Shown: positions 14,829-21,166 of the stretch, piece after piece
How the letters are laid out: each line of letters opens with the position of its first letter
How positions within the stretch are numbered: position 1 is the first letter of the stretch
DNA from: CAIMUX01 sp964473865
Lineage (GTDB): Bacteria; Eisenbacteria; RBG-16-71-46; CAIMUX01
Length of the DNA stretch: 64,000 nt
Assembly: GCA_964473865.1 (NCBI GenBank)
Contig: CAYYQN010000023.1
Coordinates: forward strand, 1 to 64,000
Reading direction: 5' to 3'
Made by a program: the position numbers and the translations under genes
Notes under the pieces: model-generated
The model's database searches: none
What the model was told of the DNA's origin: nothing
The model's input: the letters and a program-made list of their open reading frames with translations, nothing else

Positions 14829-15418
14829 GCGGCACGGCGGTGGCGGAGGTGGGCGCGCTCGGTTTTACGCCTGAGCTCATTTCGTTGTTGAGGAGCTGCG
14901 GCCCATGGTGCTCGGAGCTGAACTCGAGTCATCGCGACACGTTGGGGTACCTCGAGCGATTGGAGCCGTGGGACGCGCGGAAGTTCACGCAACCATTCTT
15001 CACGCGGGGCGTCGCGCAATTCATCGACGGCATGATGAGCGTCGATCCGGCGTTGCTGTTTCGGTACTTGGGCCACGATGCCGGCTTGCGCGACCCGGCG
15101 GAGCTCGCCGCGGAGCAGATTCGCGGAGAGGCCGTTGAGGTGCGGCGCGGGCACTTGGGCATTATCGCGGCGTTGATCACCGAGTACCGGGAGTTGTACG
15201 GCGGGAGTCCGGAGGTCTTTACCTCTGAGCGCGAGAGCATCGCGTTGGTACAGCGGCTCGCGTCGTGGGACGTCATTCGGCACGCCGGTGGCTACGGGTG
15301 CGAGATGCGACGGTTCGTTCTGCAGATGCTGGCGCTCGAACCGTGGGCCATGGGGCGTTGGCTGGGCGTCGACGTCGGGCTGGTGGATCCGGAGAGGGTA
15401 CAGGCGAGGGGCAAGTGA
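14825..15418 (+). CDS. Cargo protein 2, internally duplicated, unknown
   Basis: 197 residues from GTG at 14825 (GTGA overlap with the preceding stop). Two related halves are visible: YLERLEPWDARKF...FIDGMMSVDPALLFRYLGHDAGLRDP (about 42-91) and LVQRLASWDVIRH...FVLQMLALEPWAMGRWLGVDVGLVDP (about 141-189). Shared positions are the WD, the run of hydrophobics before the D/E-P, the R-x-L-G-x-D and the GL-x-DP end. No known family, signal peptide or membrane helix. Translational coupling to cargo protein 1 suggests they act together; the duplication suggests a binding scaffold. Confidence 0.6.
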   Translation: MSGTAVAEVGALGFTPELISLLRSCGPWCSELNSSHRDTLGYLERLEPWDARKFTQPFFTRGVAQFIDGMMSVDPALLFRYLGHDAGLRDPAELAAEQIRGEAVEVRRGHLGIIAALITEYRELYGGSPEVFTSERESIALVQRLASWDVIRHAGGYGCEMRRFVLQMLALEPWAMGRWLGVDVGLVDPERVQARGK

Positions 15419-15505
15419 TCCCCGGGCAACCCCTGTCCGTCGCCCTCTCGTGACTCAATAGTCGCGGGTCGCGGGCGGCGGCGTAACGATGAAAGGAAGG
15501 GCTCA

Positions 15506-16480
15506 ATGAAAGTGGTGACGCGACGTATCGCTGTGCTGTTGGCTGTGGTGCTCTTGTTCGTGGGGATTCCGGCCGGTCTTGCGGTGGCTGAGGTGGAGCC
15601 GAACACGAAGCTGTTTTCCTATTGCGAGCAGATGTGGTTCTGCAACGGCGTGGGGCCGGACGCGGGATATGACGGGTGCTTGTTCCGGGAGATGGACGCG
15701 GGGCGTCCGGACTCGACGCTGGGGGACTGCAAGGGCGCTGGTGACACCACGGTGGTAGTTGGGCGCGTCAGCACAACGAAGCATTACGGCCTTCTGTCGT
15801 TTGACATCTCCGCCATTCCGGACAGCGCGGTGGTTGTATGGGCGAAGCTATATGTAAAGCTGCAATCTTCGGCAGGCACGACACAGAACAAAGTCGAAAA
15901 CCTGTCTTTGGTCAGGCTGCTGCGCCCATGGAACGAAATGGCAACGTGGAACACAAGCGAGGGCTTCGACGATCCGGAGCTAGATGAAGTGTGGGGTGCT
16001 GGGGGGGCTTCGGACACGCTTGGAACCGGCAGCTTCTTCGGAGGCGTCGACGCGAGAGTGGACGGGAGTAACCGCGGCTACAAGACACCGGGCACGTATG
16101 TCGTTGCCACGCTGTCCGGGGCGCTGAACTACAGCACGCCGGATAGCATCTACGAAAGTCCTCCACCTGGCGCATCCGTTGACATCGATTCGTGGCCCGT
16201 AATTGGTTCAACGAGTACCGGATATAGCGTTCTAGGAACTCCTCCGGTCACTCCCGGTTGGGTCGGTTTCGACGTGCTTCGGGACGTGAAGAACTGGCAC
16301 ACCGGCAACTGGGCGAACTATGGGTGGCGGATGATCTGGGGTGGGACCAACGGGATGTACTGGACCCTCTATGGCAACTGCTCAACTGTGATGCACCGTC
16401 CTCGGCTTCTCGTGAAGTACCTCTACGCGGTCCCGGGCGACGGTGGTGGTCGGCGCCGCGGATCGTTTGGGGTCGACTGA
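15506..16480 (+). CDS. Secreted DNRLRE-domain protein
   Basis: 324 residues, with a clear signal peptide: basic MKVVTRR, hydrophobic IAVLLAVVLLFVGIPAGL, then AVAE. The mature part fits the DNRLRE/CBM96-type beta-sandwich found on secreted and surface proteins: DTTVVVGRVSTTKHYGLLSFDISAIPDSAVVVWAKLYV, LLRPWNEMATWN and a final GWVGFDVLRDVKNWHTG...WRMIW. Five Cys in the first 80 mature residues (YCEQMWFCNG, GCLF, DCKG) could make disulfides. The C-terminal tail is GDGGGRRRG. Ribosome binding site AAGGAAGGG before the ATG. It follows cargo protein 2 by 87 bases in the same direction. A secreted binding protein is an odd passenger for a small replicative element. Confidence 0.75.
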   Translation: MKVVTRRIAVLLAVVLLFVGIPAGLAVAEVEPNTKLFSYCEQMWFCNGVGPDAGYDGCLFREMDAGRPDSTLGDCKGAGDTTVVVGRVSTTKHYGLLSFDISAIPDSAVVVWAKLYVKLQSSAGTTQNKVENLSLVRLLRPWNEMATWNTSEGFDDPELDEVWGAGGASDTLGTGSFFGGVDARVDGSNRGYKTPGTYVVATLSGALNYSTPDSIYESPPPGASVDIDSWPVIGSTSTGYSVLGTPPVTPGWVGFDVLRDVKNWHTGNWANYGWRMIWGGTNGMYWTLYGNCSTVMHRPRLLVKYLYAVPGDGGGRRRGSFGVD

Positions 16481-16577
16481 GCACTGATCTTGGGCCCGCC
16501 GTCCTCTCGCAACTCGAGGCGGCGCTGAGGTACGCGATGCCGGCAGTAGAGCTGAGAGGAGCGGGGCGGTGGGCTCC

Positions 16578-16823
16578 TCAGTCGCTATTCTCGTGCAAGA
16601 ATGCTTGGATCTCGTCCTCATCCAGGCCGCACTGGCGGAGAATCGAGAGGACGGTGAACTCCTCAAGCCAATCTCGCCTGGGTACGGCGGCCCGATTCGT
16701 ACCGTTTGATGCGCGCCAGAGCTCGACACGATCGGCCTGTCGCTTGAACTTGTAGCCCTTCTCGCGCAGTAGATTGACGAGTCGTTCTTTACGAACAGAC
16801 CCCGGCTGCCGCCTTCTCACCAT
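16578..16823 (-). CDS. HicA-like toxin, active-site His not present
   Basis: 81 residues, typical HicA size (60-85). Pattern: KERLVNLLREKGYKFKRQADRVELWRASNG...AAVPRRDWLEEFTVLSILRQCGLDEDEIQAFL. This matches the helix-strand-strand-strand-helix order of HicA mRNA interferases, with the VPRR in place of VPRH and the final SIL-x-x-x-G helix. HicA normally carries G-S-H-H in the second strand with the catalytic His. Here that site reads ADRVEL and the only His in the protein lies at the extreme C-terminus. It overlaps the end of the HicB-like gene by 35 bases. It may be a divergent toxin with another active residue, or an inactive one. Confidence 0.55.
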   Translation of the reverse strand: MVRRRQPGSVRKERLVNLLREKGYKFKRQADRVELWRASNGTNRAAVPRRDWLEEFTVLSILRQCGLDEDEIQAFLHENSD

Positions 16824-17112
16824 CCTGGGTTACCGTCCATGGAATGTCGAATTTGGTGCGTGAGCCGGCCTTCTTCGGAAGAGCCGTTGTGGGGGTCCAC
16901 CCCTGCTGACGCAAGAACGGCATGACATCGCCACCTTCGATCAGATCGATCATGAGCAGCTGCAGCGCCTCGTTGATCGAAGCGTTGAGTTCGTCCCAGG
17001 TGTCGGCCTCAACGGTAAGCCGGAGCGAATCGCAGACGGCAACCCAGTGCCCCTTGGGCGTCCTTCGGGCGCGCCAGCTGACTTTCGCTTGATGGAACTG
17101 AACGATGGGCAC
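16789..17112 (-). CDS. HicB-like antitoxin
   Basis: 107 residues from GTG at 17112, with GGGAGGAG 6 bases upstream. The N-terminal ~60 residues follow the HicB partial RNase H fold: VSWRARRTPKGHWVAVCDSLRLTVEADTWDELNASINEALQLL, that is, a strand pair with G-x-W-V-A, then the A-D-T-W-D-E-L helix typical of HicB. The C-terminal part (about 65-107) is basic and could hold the toxin-binding or DNA-binding end, but no helix-turn-helix is obvious. It lies immediately upstream of, and overlaps, the HicA-like gene, the usual order when HicB precedes HicA. Confidence 0.6.
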   Translation of the reverse strand: MPIVQFHQAKVSWRARRTPKGHWVAVCDSLRLTVEADTWDELNASINEALQLLMIDLIEGGDVMPFLRQQGWTPTTALPKKAGSRTKFDIPWTVTQDGEKAAAGVCS

Positions 17113-17578
17113 GTTGGTCTCCTCCCCTGAGGGAACGTGTCGACGGCCTAGGAAGTGTATCGGCGGTTCTGATCTCCGATTGAGTACCTACCAGTCTACG
17201 CCCTGGCGGTATAGCGGTTCCATATATCCCCCAAGCCTACAGGAATTACCTTGAGACACTGTCTCTCTAGTAGGCGTGATGGTACCAGGGGGGCCGGTCC
17301 GTCAGAGTCGCCCTTCCGGCCGCGATCACGCCGTCAGCGAGCATCCCCTTGGCCACGCCGACCGCTCCATGCGGCCGTGGGCGCGGAACCCGAGGTTGAA
17401 GGGCTGTCCGTTGGAGTCGAGTTTGGATGGCATGCGGAATCCCTCCGTCTGGTGGTCGCCTTGGCGCGAAAGAGAATACCACGGCCGCGGCGGGTTGGAA
17501 ACGGTCGCGAGATTTCGTATTGACACGGTAATACCCAGATATTACCGTTCTGCCCGGACGGCCAAGGAGGGAGAGAGC
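17113..17578. promoter_or_regulatory. Divergent region with promoter and operator of the ribbon-helix-helix gene
   Basis: 466 bases between hicB-like (minus) and the RHH gene (plus). TTGACA at 17520-17525 is directly followed by a perfect 7-bp inverted repeat CGGTAAT (17526-17532) / ATTACCG (17541-17547), so a repressor bound there would cover the promoter; autoregulation by the RHH protein is the simple guess. A second palindrome GAGACACTGTCTC lies at 17253-17265, nearer to hicB. A 35-codon minus-strand frame starting at 17433 has a GGAGG 8 bases upstream but resembles nothing; its continuation in another frame suggests a decayed gene. Confidence 0.5.
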
Positions 17579-18142
17579 ATGCCGAAGAGCAAAAGGCCCG
17601 AGAGGAAGCGGAAGGGGACCAGCAGGACGTCGGTTTCTCTCCCCCCGGAAACCAAGGAGCGGATGGACCAAGTTGGCGACTCCGTCAACTGGTCATCCGT
17701 CGCCCGAAACGCGTTCGAAGCCAAGCTCGCAGATATCGCGAGCAAGAAGGAGAAGAAGATCATGCCGGAAGTGGTCGAACGGTTGCGCGTCTCGAAGCGG
17801 AAGTCCGATGACAGCCTCTTCAGCCAAGGCTACGCCGCCGGCGAAGAGTGGGCCAAGAACCAGGCTGAGGCCGAAGAGCTGGAAAGGCTATCTGACTTCC
17901 GGGACCAATGCGGCACCGATTGGGACTCCGTTCTCACGACTGGCCCGGACGACGCATATGGTTCTGGCGAACGGCTCTACTTCGTCATCTCCCCCGAGGA
18001 TGATGGGGACCGGGGCGCCTCGTGCGGCTTCTGGGAATCCCAGCTGGGGCTAGAAGACGGTTCGTGCCCCAAGGACAGCCTGGTCCGCGGATTCGTCGAA
18101 GGGGCCCTCGAGGTATGGGACGAGGTCAAGGACCAACTCTGA
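17579..18142 (+). CDS. Ribbon-helix-helix DNA-binding protein with an extra C-terminal domain
   Basis: 187 residues from the ATG at 17579, with AAGGAGG 9 bases upstream. Residues ~14-55 (RTSVSLPPETKERMDQVGDSVNWSSVARNAFEAKLADI) have the strand-helix-helix pattern of ribbon-helix-helix proteins, with the R-x-S-V-S-L strand that would enter the DNA groove. Residues 60-187 are acidic and unrecognised (SQGYAAGEEWAKNQAEAEELERL; FVEGALEVWDEV). Such proteins serve as antitoxins, plasmid copy or partition regulators. The inverted repeat over its own promoter supports autorepression. Confidence 0.65.
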   Translation: MPKSKRPERKRKGTSRTSVSLPPETKERMDQVGDSVNWSSVARNAFEAKLADIASKKEKKIMPEVVERLRVSKRKSDDSLFSQGYAAGEEWAKNQAEAEELERLSDFRDQCGTDWDSVLTTGPDDAYGSGERLYFVISPEDDGDRGASCGFWESQLGLEDGSCPKDSLVRGFVEGALEVWDEVKDQL

Positions 18143-18236
18143 GTCGCCGGGCAGAGATTTCGCTTGACGTCAGGAACCAATGCGCCGATGGTTCCATTCG
18201 ATGAACGGTTCAAGGTCACCAGGGCACGGAGGCTTC

Positions 18237-18500
18237 ATGGCTACGAAGGCTCGGATGTCAGGCGCCGCCGGCAAGACGCGAGACCGGACCAAGGCGGCTG
18301 CCGTCCAGTCGACCGAAGTCGGGAACCGCCCCCGGATCTCTTTCGACATTCCGCCCGAGGTCGTCTACGAGATGCGGCGCCGCCTCAGCGCTCGAAAGTA
18401 CCAGAGCGGGAAGGCGGCGAAGCACTCCATGTCGAGCCTCGTGACCGAGTGCATCCGTGCTCACCTGGAGACCCTGAATCGAACCGAGGGCCCGGTATAG
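18237..18500 (+). CDS. Small ribbon-helix-helix-like protein
   Basis: 87 residues from the ATG at 18237 (CGGAGG, 4 bases upstream). After a basic tail of ~35 residues (MATKARMSGAAGKTRDRTKAAA region) comes RPRISFDIPPEVVYEMRRRLSARK, then SMSSLVTECIRAHLETL, the strand, first helix and second helix of a ribbon-helix-helix domain. A flexible basic arm before an RHH domain is typical of ParG-like partition proteins. It follows the longer RHH gene by 94 bases; no ParA-like ATPase is present in the element, so a plain regulatory role is equally possible. Confidence 0.55.
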   Translation: MATKARMSGAAGKTRDRTKAAAVQSTEVGNRPRISFDIPPEVVYEMRRRLSARKYQSGKAAKHSMSSLVTECIRAHLETLNRTEGPV

Positions 18501-18591
18501 GCCGGCCCCCCGGAAGTAGCGGACCGCCCCGGCGCTGAACACACCGAGGCGGCCCTTGACAGCCCAACCTACAGAGGAGGTTGAACCGCCC

Positions 18592-18873
18592 ATGAGCAAG
18601 CCTACCGCATCCCCCACCCGCCGGTCCACGCGACCGGTAACCTCGAAGAAGACCGCTCCGACCGTCCCGAGCGCTCCGACCGCTCCCCCGGGCTTCGTCC
18701 TGGTCCCCATCTCGGTCGACGCCTACCGACTCGCCCGAGCGCTCGCCGTCATCGACCAGATGGACGTCGACGCCTGGATAGAGAACTGCATCTGCGCGGA
18801 CGGGAGCGGCGACTACATCGACTCCATCGCAGACGACCTCCGGAAGCGGATCGACGAAAGGTGCGCCGAGTAG
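18592..18873 (+). CDS. Small protein, unknown
   Basis: 93 residues from the ATG at 18592, with AGGAGG 11 bases upstream (an in-frame ATG at 18556 lacks a site). The first ~45 residues are rich in Thr, Pro and Ser and probably disordered; the rest (PISVDAYRLARALAVIDQMDVDAWIENCICADGSGDYIDSIADDLRKRIDERC) is helical and acidic with two close Cys. Not recognised. It lies between the RHH genes and the serine recombinase, in the same orientation. Confidence 0.45.
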   Translation: MSKPTASPTRRSTRPVTSKKTAPTVPSAPTAPPGFVLVPISVDAYRLARALAVIDQMDVDAWIENCICADGSGDYIDSIADDLRKRIDERCAE

Positions 18874-18997
18874 GTCGCGGAACTTGGGTCTGGCCCCGGG
18901 AATCGGCACCGCGCTGGTCTCCGGGGCCGACAGCACGGAGGAAACAGTGAGCTTCGCACGAAAGCTAAAATACGCGACGGGCCAGGGTCGGTAGACG

Positions 18998-20548
18998 ATG
19001 CCCCCTCTCGATCTCATGCGCGCCGCCCTCTACGCCCGCCTCTCCCGCGAAGACCGCACCGAGGAAGAGCTCAAGATCGCCCGGCAGCTCGAGCGATGCC
19101 GGGAGTATGTGGCCACTCAAGAAGGGTGGACCACAGTCGCCGAAGAGATCGATGACGGGATCTCCGGCACCGTGAAGAACCGGCCCGGGCTGCAGCGACT
19201 CCTCTCCCTCGCCCGCTCCGGCCAGATCGATGTCGTCGTGGCCCGGGATCAGGACCGCATCGCCCGCGGACACAACCTCCCGGGCTGGGTCTGGCAGGAG
19301 TTCACCGACGCCAAGGTCCGCATCGTCACGCTCCACGAGCTCGGGACCTCGACCTTTGAGAAAGGCGTGCGGAAGGTTTTCGGCGCCGAGTACGTCGAGC
19401 GGGCCCGGCAGCTCATCACGGACCGCATGTTGCAGAAGGCGGAGCGCCTGGAGTTCACCGGGGGCATCGCACCCTACGGCTACCGCTGGGTCCCTACCGT
19501 CACGCCGGAAGAGGAGCTGGTGCTACGCGAGCGCCGGCGCTTTGTGCCGCGGCGCATGGTGATCGTGCCCGACGAGGCGGAGGTGGTTCGTCGCCTGTTC
19601 GCGATGCTCGACCCCTGGGGCGAGGCCACGTCGTTCAGGGCCGCTTCTCGGTCACTCGGCTGGTCGCAGGTCCGAGCCTTGCGGAGCTCACGGAACCCGG
19701 CCTACGCCGGCGGCTACCTCTACGGCCGGAAGAAAGCGGTGGAGGGCCGGCGGAACGCCTTCGTGAGGGTCCCGCGCTCCGAGTGGAATATCCAGTGGGA
19801 CGCGCACGAGGCAATCGTGGACCGGGAGCGGTGGCAGAGGGTTCAGTCCCGACTCGATGGCTGGGCCGGCCAGTGGACCGCATCGCACCGAAACTGCGAC
19901 GCCAAGCTCCCCCTGACCGGGCTGCTGCGCTGCTCTGTCTGTGGCGGCCGCATGGCAGTGTCCGGCGCGATCCGGCTCAAGACCCAAGGCGGGCGCCTGG
20001 CCCACTACTACGCGTGCCGCCGGTGGAAGCAGGCCGACAGCTGCGTGGGCAACGGGAAGCACCGCACCGACGGCTGGACCCTGGACCTGCTCTTCCAACT
20101 CGTCAGTCGGTTCGATGTTCCCGCGTGGGCGAAGCAGCTCCGCCGGGAGATCGAAGATGCCAGCGCCGGCGATCGGAACCGGGAGTGCCTCGAGGCGGAC
20201 GTGGCGCGCCGCACGCGGGCGGTGGACTCCATCCTATCCGTCCTCCGGTCTGGAGACGTCCGGGATACGCGGGCACTCGCCCGGGAGCTCGAGGCCGCAC
20301 AGGAGGCTCTTCGGCACGCGCAGAGAGCAGCCGCGGGCGTCCGGCGCCGGGGGCAGCCTGTTCCCTCGGGCGCGGCGCTGCAGGTGCTCCTACGCGCACT
20401 CACGGAGGACCTCGGGGCAATTGCTGACGAAGGCGCCCCGGAGACGGACCTGCTCCCGGCGGCCCGGCCCGTCCTGCAGCGGCTACTCGAGCGGATCACG
20501 GTGGAGGCGGACGGCACGGCGGTGGTGGACATGCGCAAGTTACTCTGA
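18998..20548 (+). CDS. Large serine recombinase
   Basis: 516 residues. N-terminal resolvase domain (about 8-150) with the nucleophile Ser16 in ALYARLSRED, the GISGTVKNRPGLQRLL block and ARDQDRIAR (the conserved D-x-x-R). Next a recombinase domain (about 160-280: GIAPYGYRW, ALRSSRNPAYAGGYLYGRKK), a zinc ribbon (about 310-350: LLRCSVCGGRM...YYACRRWKQADSC) and a coiled coil (about 385-450) near the C-terminus. That order defines large serine integrases/transposases such as those of phages and TnpX-type elements. It ends 443 bases from attR. Start ATG at 18998 has a weak site; ATG at 19016 is an alternative. Confidence 0.9.
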   Translation: MPPLDLMRAALYARLSREDRTEEELKIARQLERCREYVATQEGWTTVAEEIDDGISGTVKNRPGLQRLLSLARSGQIDVVVARDQDRIARGHNLPGWVWQEFTDAKVRIVTLHELGTSTFEKGVRKVFGAEYVERARQLITDRMLQKAERLEFTGGIAPYGYRWVPTVTPEEELVLRERRRFVPRRMVIVPDEAEVVRRLFAMLDPWGEATSFRAASRSLGWSQVRALRSSRNPAYAGGYLYGRKKAVEGRRNAFVRVPRSEWNIQWDAHEAIVDRERWQRVQSRLDGWAGQWTASHRNCDAKLPLTGLLRCSVCGGRMAVSGAIRLKTQGGRLAHYYACRRWKQADSCVGNGKHRTDGWTLDLLFQLVSRFDVPAWAKQLRREIEDASAGDRNRECLEADVARRTRAVDSILSVLRSGDVRDTRALARELEAAQEALRHAQRAAAGVRRRGQPVPSGAALQVLLRALTEDLGAIADEGAPETDLLPAARPVLQRLLERITVEADGTAVVDMRKLL

Positions 20549-20827
20549 GGGACGGTCCTCCGGGGCCGGCACCCCGATCGTGACTCCGGTGTTCCCGCCC
20601 CCGATCTCTGTGAGGACGTCTCGGACAACCTCCGTCGTCAGCCCCAGCTTACTGGCCACTAAGCCGTAGACGAAGACCTCGGTCTCGGCTGTGGAGCTCT
20701 CGAGCCGCCGATTGACATAGTCCGCGATCCTCTCGGCGGCACGGTTCCGGCGGGCCGTGCGTTCGCGCTTCGCCTCATCGCGGCCGCCGTAGGGCCTGAA
20801 TGGGGCTCGGATCGGGTAGACGAGCAT
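20540..20827 (-). CDS. Small helix-turn-helix-like protein
   Basis: 95 residues from the ATG at 20827 (GAGGAG, 5 bases upstream). After a basic N-terminal half (RRNRAAERIADYVNRRL) comes VFVYGLVASKLGLTTEVVRDVLTEIGGGNTGVTI, which has the shape of a winged helix: helix, turn, recognition helix, then a Gly-rich wing. Its 3' end overlaps the serine recombinase stop by 9 bases in convergent orientation. Two direct repeats lie 15-38 bases upstream of its start (20843-20865). It is the only minus-strand gene at this end of the element and may regulate it. Confidence 0.55.
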   Translation of the reverse strand: MLVYPIRAPFRPYGGRDEAKRERTARRNRAAERIADYVNRRLESSTAETEVFVYGLVASKLGLTTEVVRDVLTEIGGGNTGVTIGVPAPEDRPSE

Positions 20828-20842
20828 GGGGTCTCCTCATTC

Positions 20843-20865
20843 TTGGCTACCAGTTTTGGCTACCA
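20843..20865 (-). promoter_or_regulatory. Tandem operator-like repeats
   Basis: TTGGCTACCA occurs twice in direct orientation (20843-20852 and 20856-20865), 13 bases start to start, a little over one helical turn. They end 15 bases before the start codon of the small HTH-like gene, so a protein bound there would touch the promoter or the leader. The likely binder is that gene's own product, by analogy with small phage regulators. Confidence 0.45.
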
Positions 20866-20925
20866 AATCGGACCGTAAAGGAACGGAACGCCCGGGAAAT
20901 GCCAGGAAATGCCGGTATACGAGAA

Positions 20926-20961
20926 GCGGCCCACCGCGGATGTAACTCGTTGGTGGGCCGC
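20926..20961. promoter_or_regulatory. 10-bp inverted repeat beside attR
   Basis: GCGGCCCACC (20926-20935) and GGTGGGCCGC (20952-20961) are perfectly complementary around a 16-base centre that contains TGTAACTC (20941-20948). No T-run follows on either strand, so it is a poor intrinsic terminator. Its 36-base span and its place between the serine recombinase and attR make a recombinase or regulator binding site possible. Confidence 0.4.
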
Positions 20962-20991
20962 CTCTATCTGGAAATCAGTCAATGGCTTGCT

Positions 20992-21040
20992 TCTGTGCCC
21001 CCGGCGCGGCTCGAACGCGCGGCCTACGGTTTAGGAAACC
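20992..21040. repeat. attR: 49-bp direct repeat within tRNA-Arg(CCT)
   Basis: Same 49 bases as 4580-4628. Here they form the 3' half of an intact tRNA gene, so insertion did not destroy it. By the usual mechanism the element brought this 3' end with it on its attP site. Confidence 0.92.
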
Positions 21041-21069
21041 GTCGCTCTATCCGCCTGAGCTACGGGGGC
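20996..21069 (-). tRNA. tRNA-Arg (anticodon CCT), integration target
   Basis: 74 bases on the minus strand. Acceptor stem GCCCCCG/CGGGGGC with discriminator A, D arm GCTC...GAGC, anticodon arm ACGGT-TTCCTAA-ACCGT giving anticodon CCT, 5-base variable loop, T arm GCGCG-TTCGAGC-CGCGC. All stems pair. No CCA is encoded. Reads AGG codons. Its 3' end faces the element. Confidence 0.95.
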
Positions 21070-21166
21070 GGCAGGAGACCGGACGCGAGCATAGCGGCGC
21101 GATGGGTGAAGGCGCCACCCAATAAGATGCCCGAACACGGGCGGAAAGGGGCCGGCCGTATACCCT

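Larger units (their letters stand above)
4580..21040. mobile_element. Integrated genetic element at tRNA-Arg(CCT): satellite or integrative plasmid
   Basis: The borders are two identical 49-bp copies of the 3' half of tRNA-Arg(CCT). A tyrosine integrase gene (4690-5664) sits beside the left copy and points toward it. This is the classic layout of a tRNA-targeted element: the right copy keeps the tRNA whole and the left copy is the displaced original 3' end. Contents: integrase, excisionase-like protein, AlpA-like and HU-like proteins, Prim-Pol, primase-helicase, a second tyrosine recombinase, ParB-like remnant, cargo genes, HicBA-like pair, ribbon-helix-helix proteins and a large serine recombinase. 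No virion or conjugation genes are seen. Its length of 16.4 kb fits a phage satellite or small integrative plasmid. Confidence 0.88.

Noticed and set aside
17326..17526. A 66-codon minus-strand gene in the divergent region
   Set aside because: A GGAGG precedes only an internal ATG at 17433. The protein resembles nothing, and its likely continuation lies in another frame, so at best it is a remnant.
20926..20961. Intrinsic terminator for the serine recombinase or the tRNA
   Set aside because: No T-run on either strand after the stem, and a minus-strand gene lies between it and the recombinase.
4580..21040. A complete prophage or conjugative element
   Set aside because: No terminase, portal, capsid, tail, lysis, relaxase or secretion genes can be seen among the open frames.
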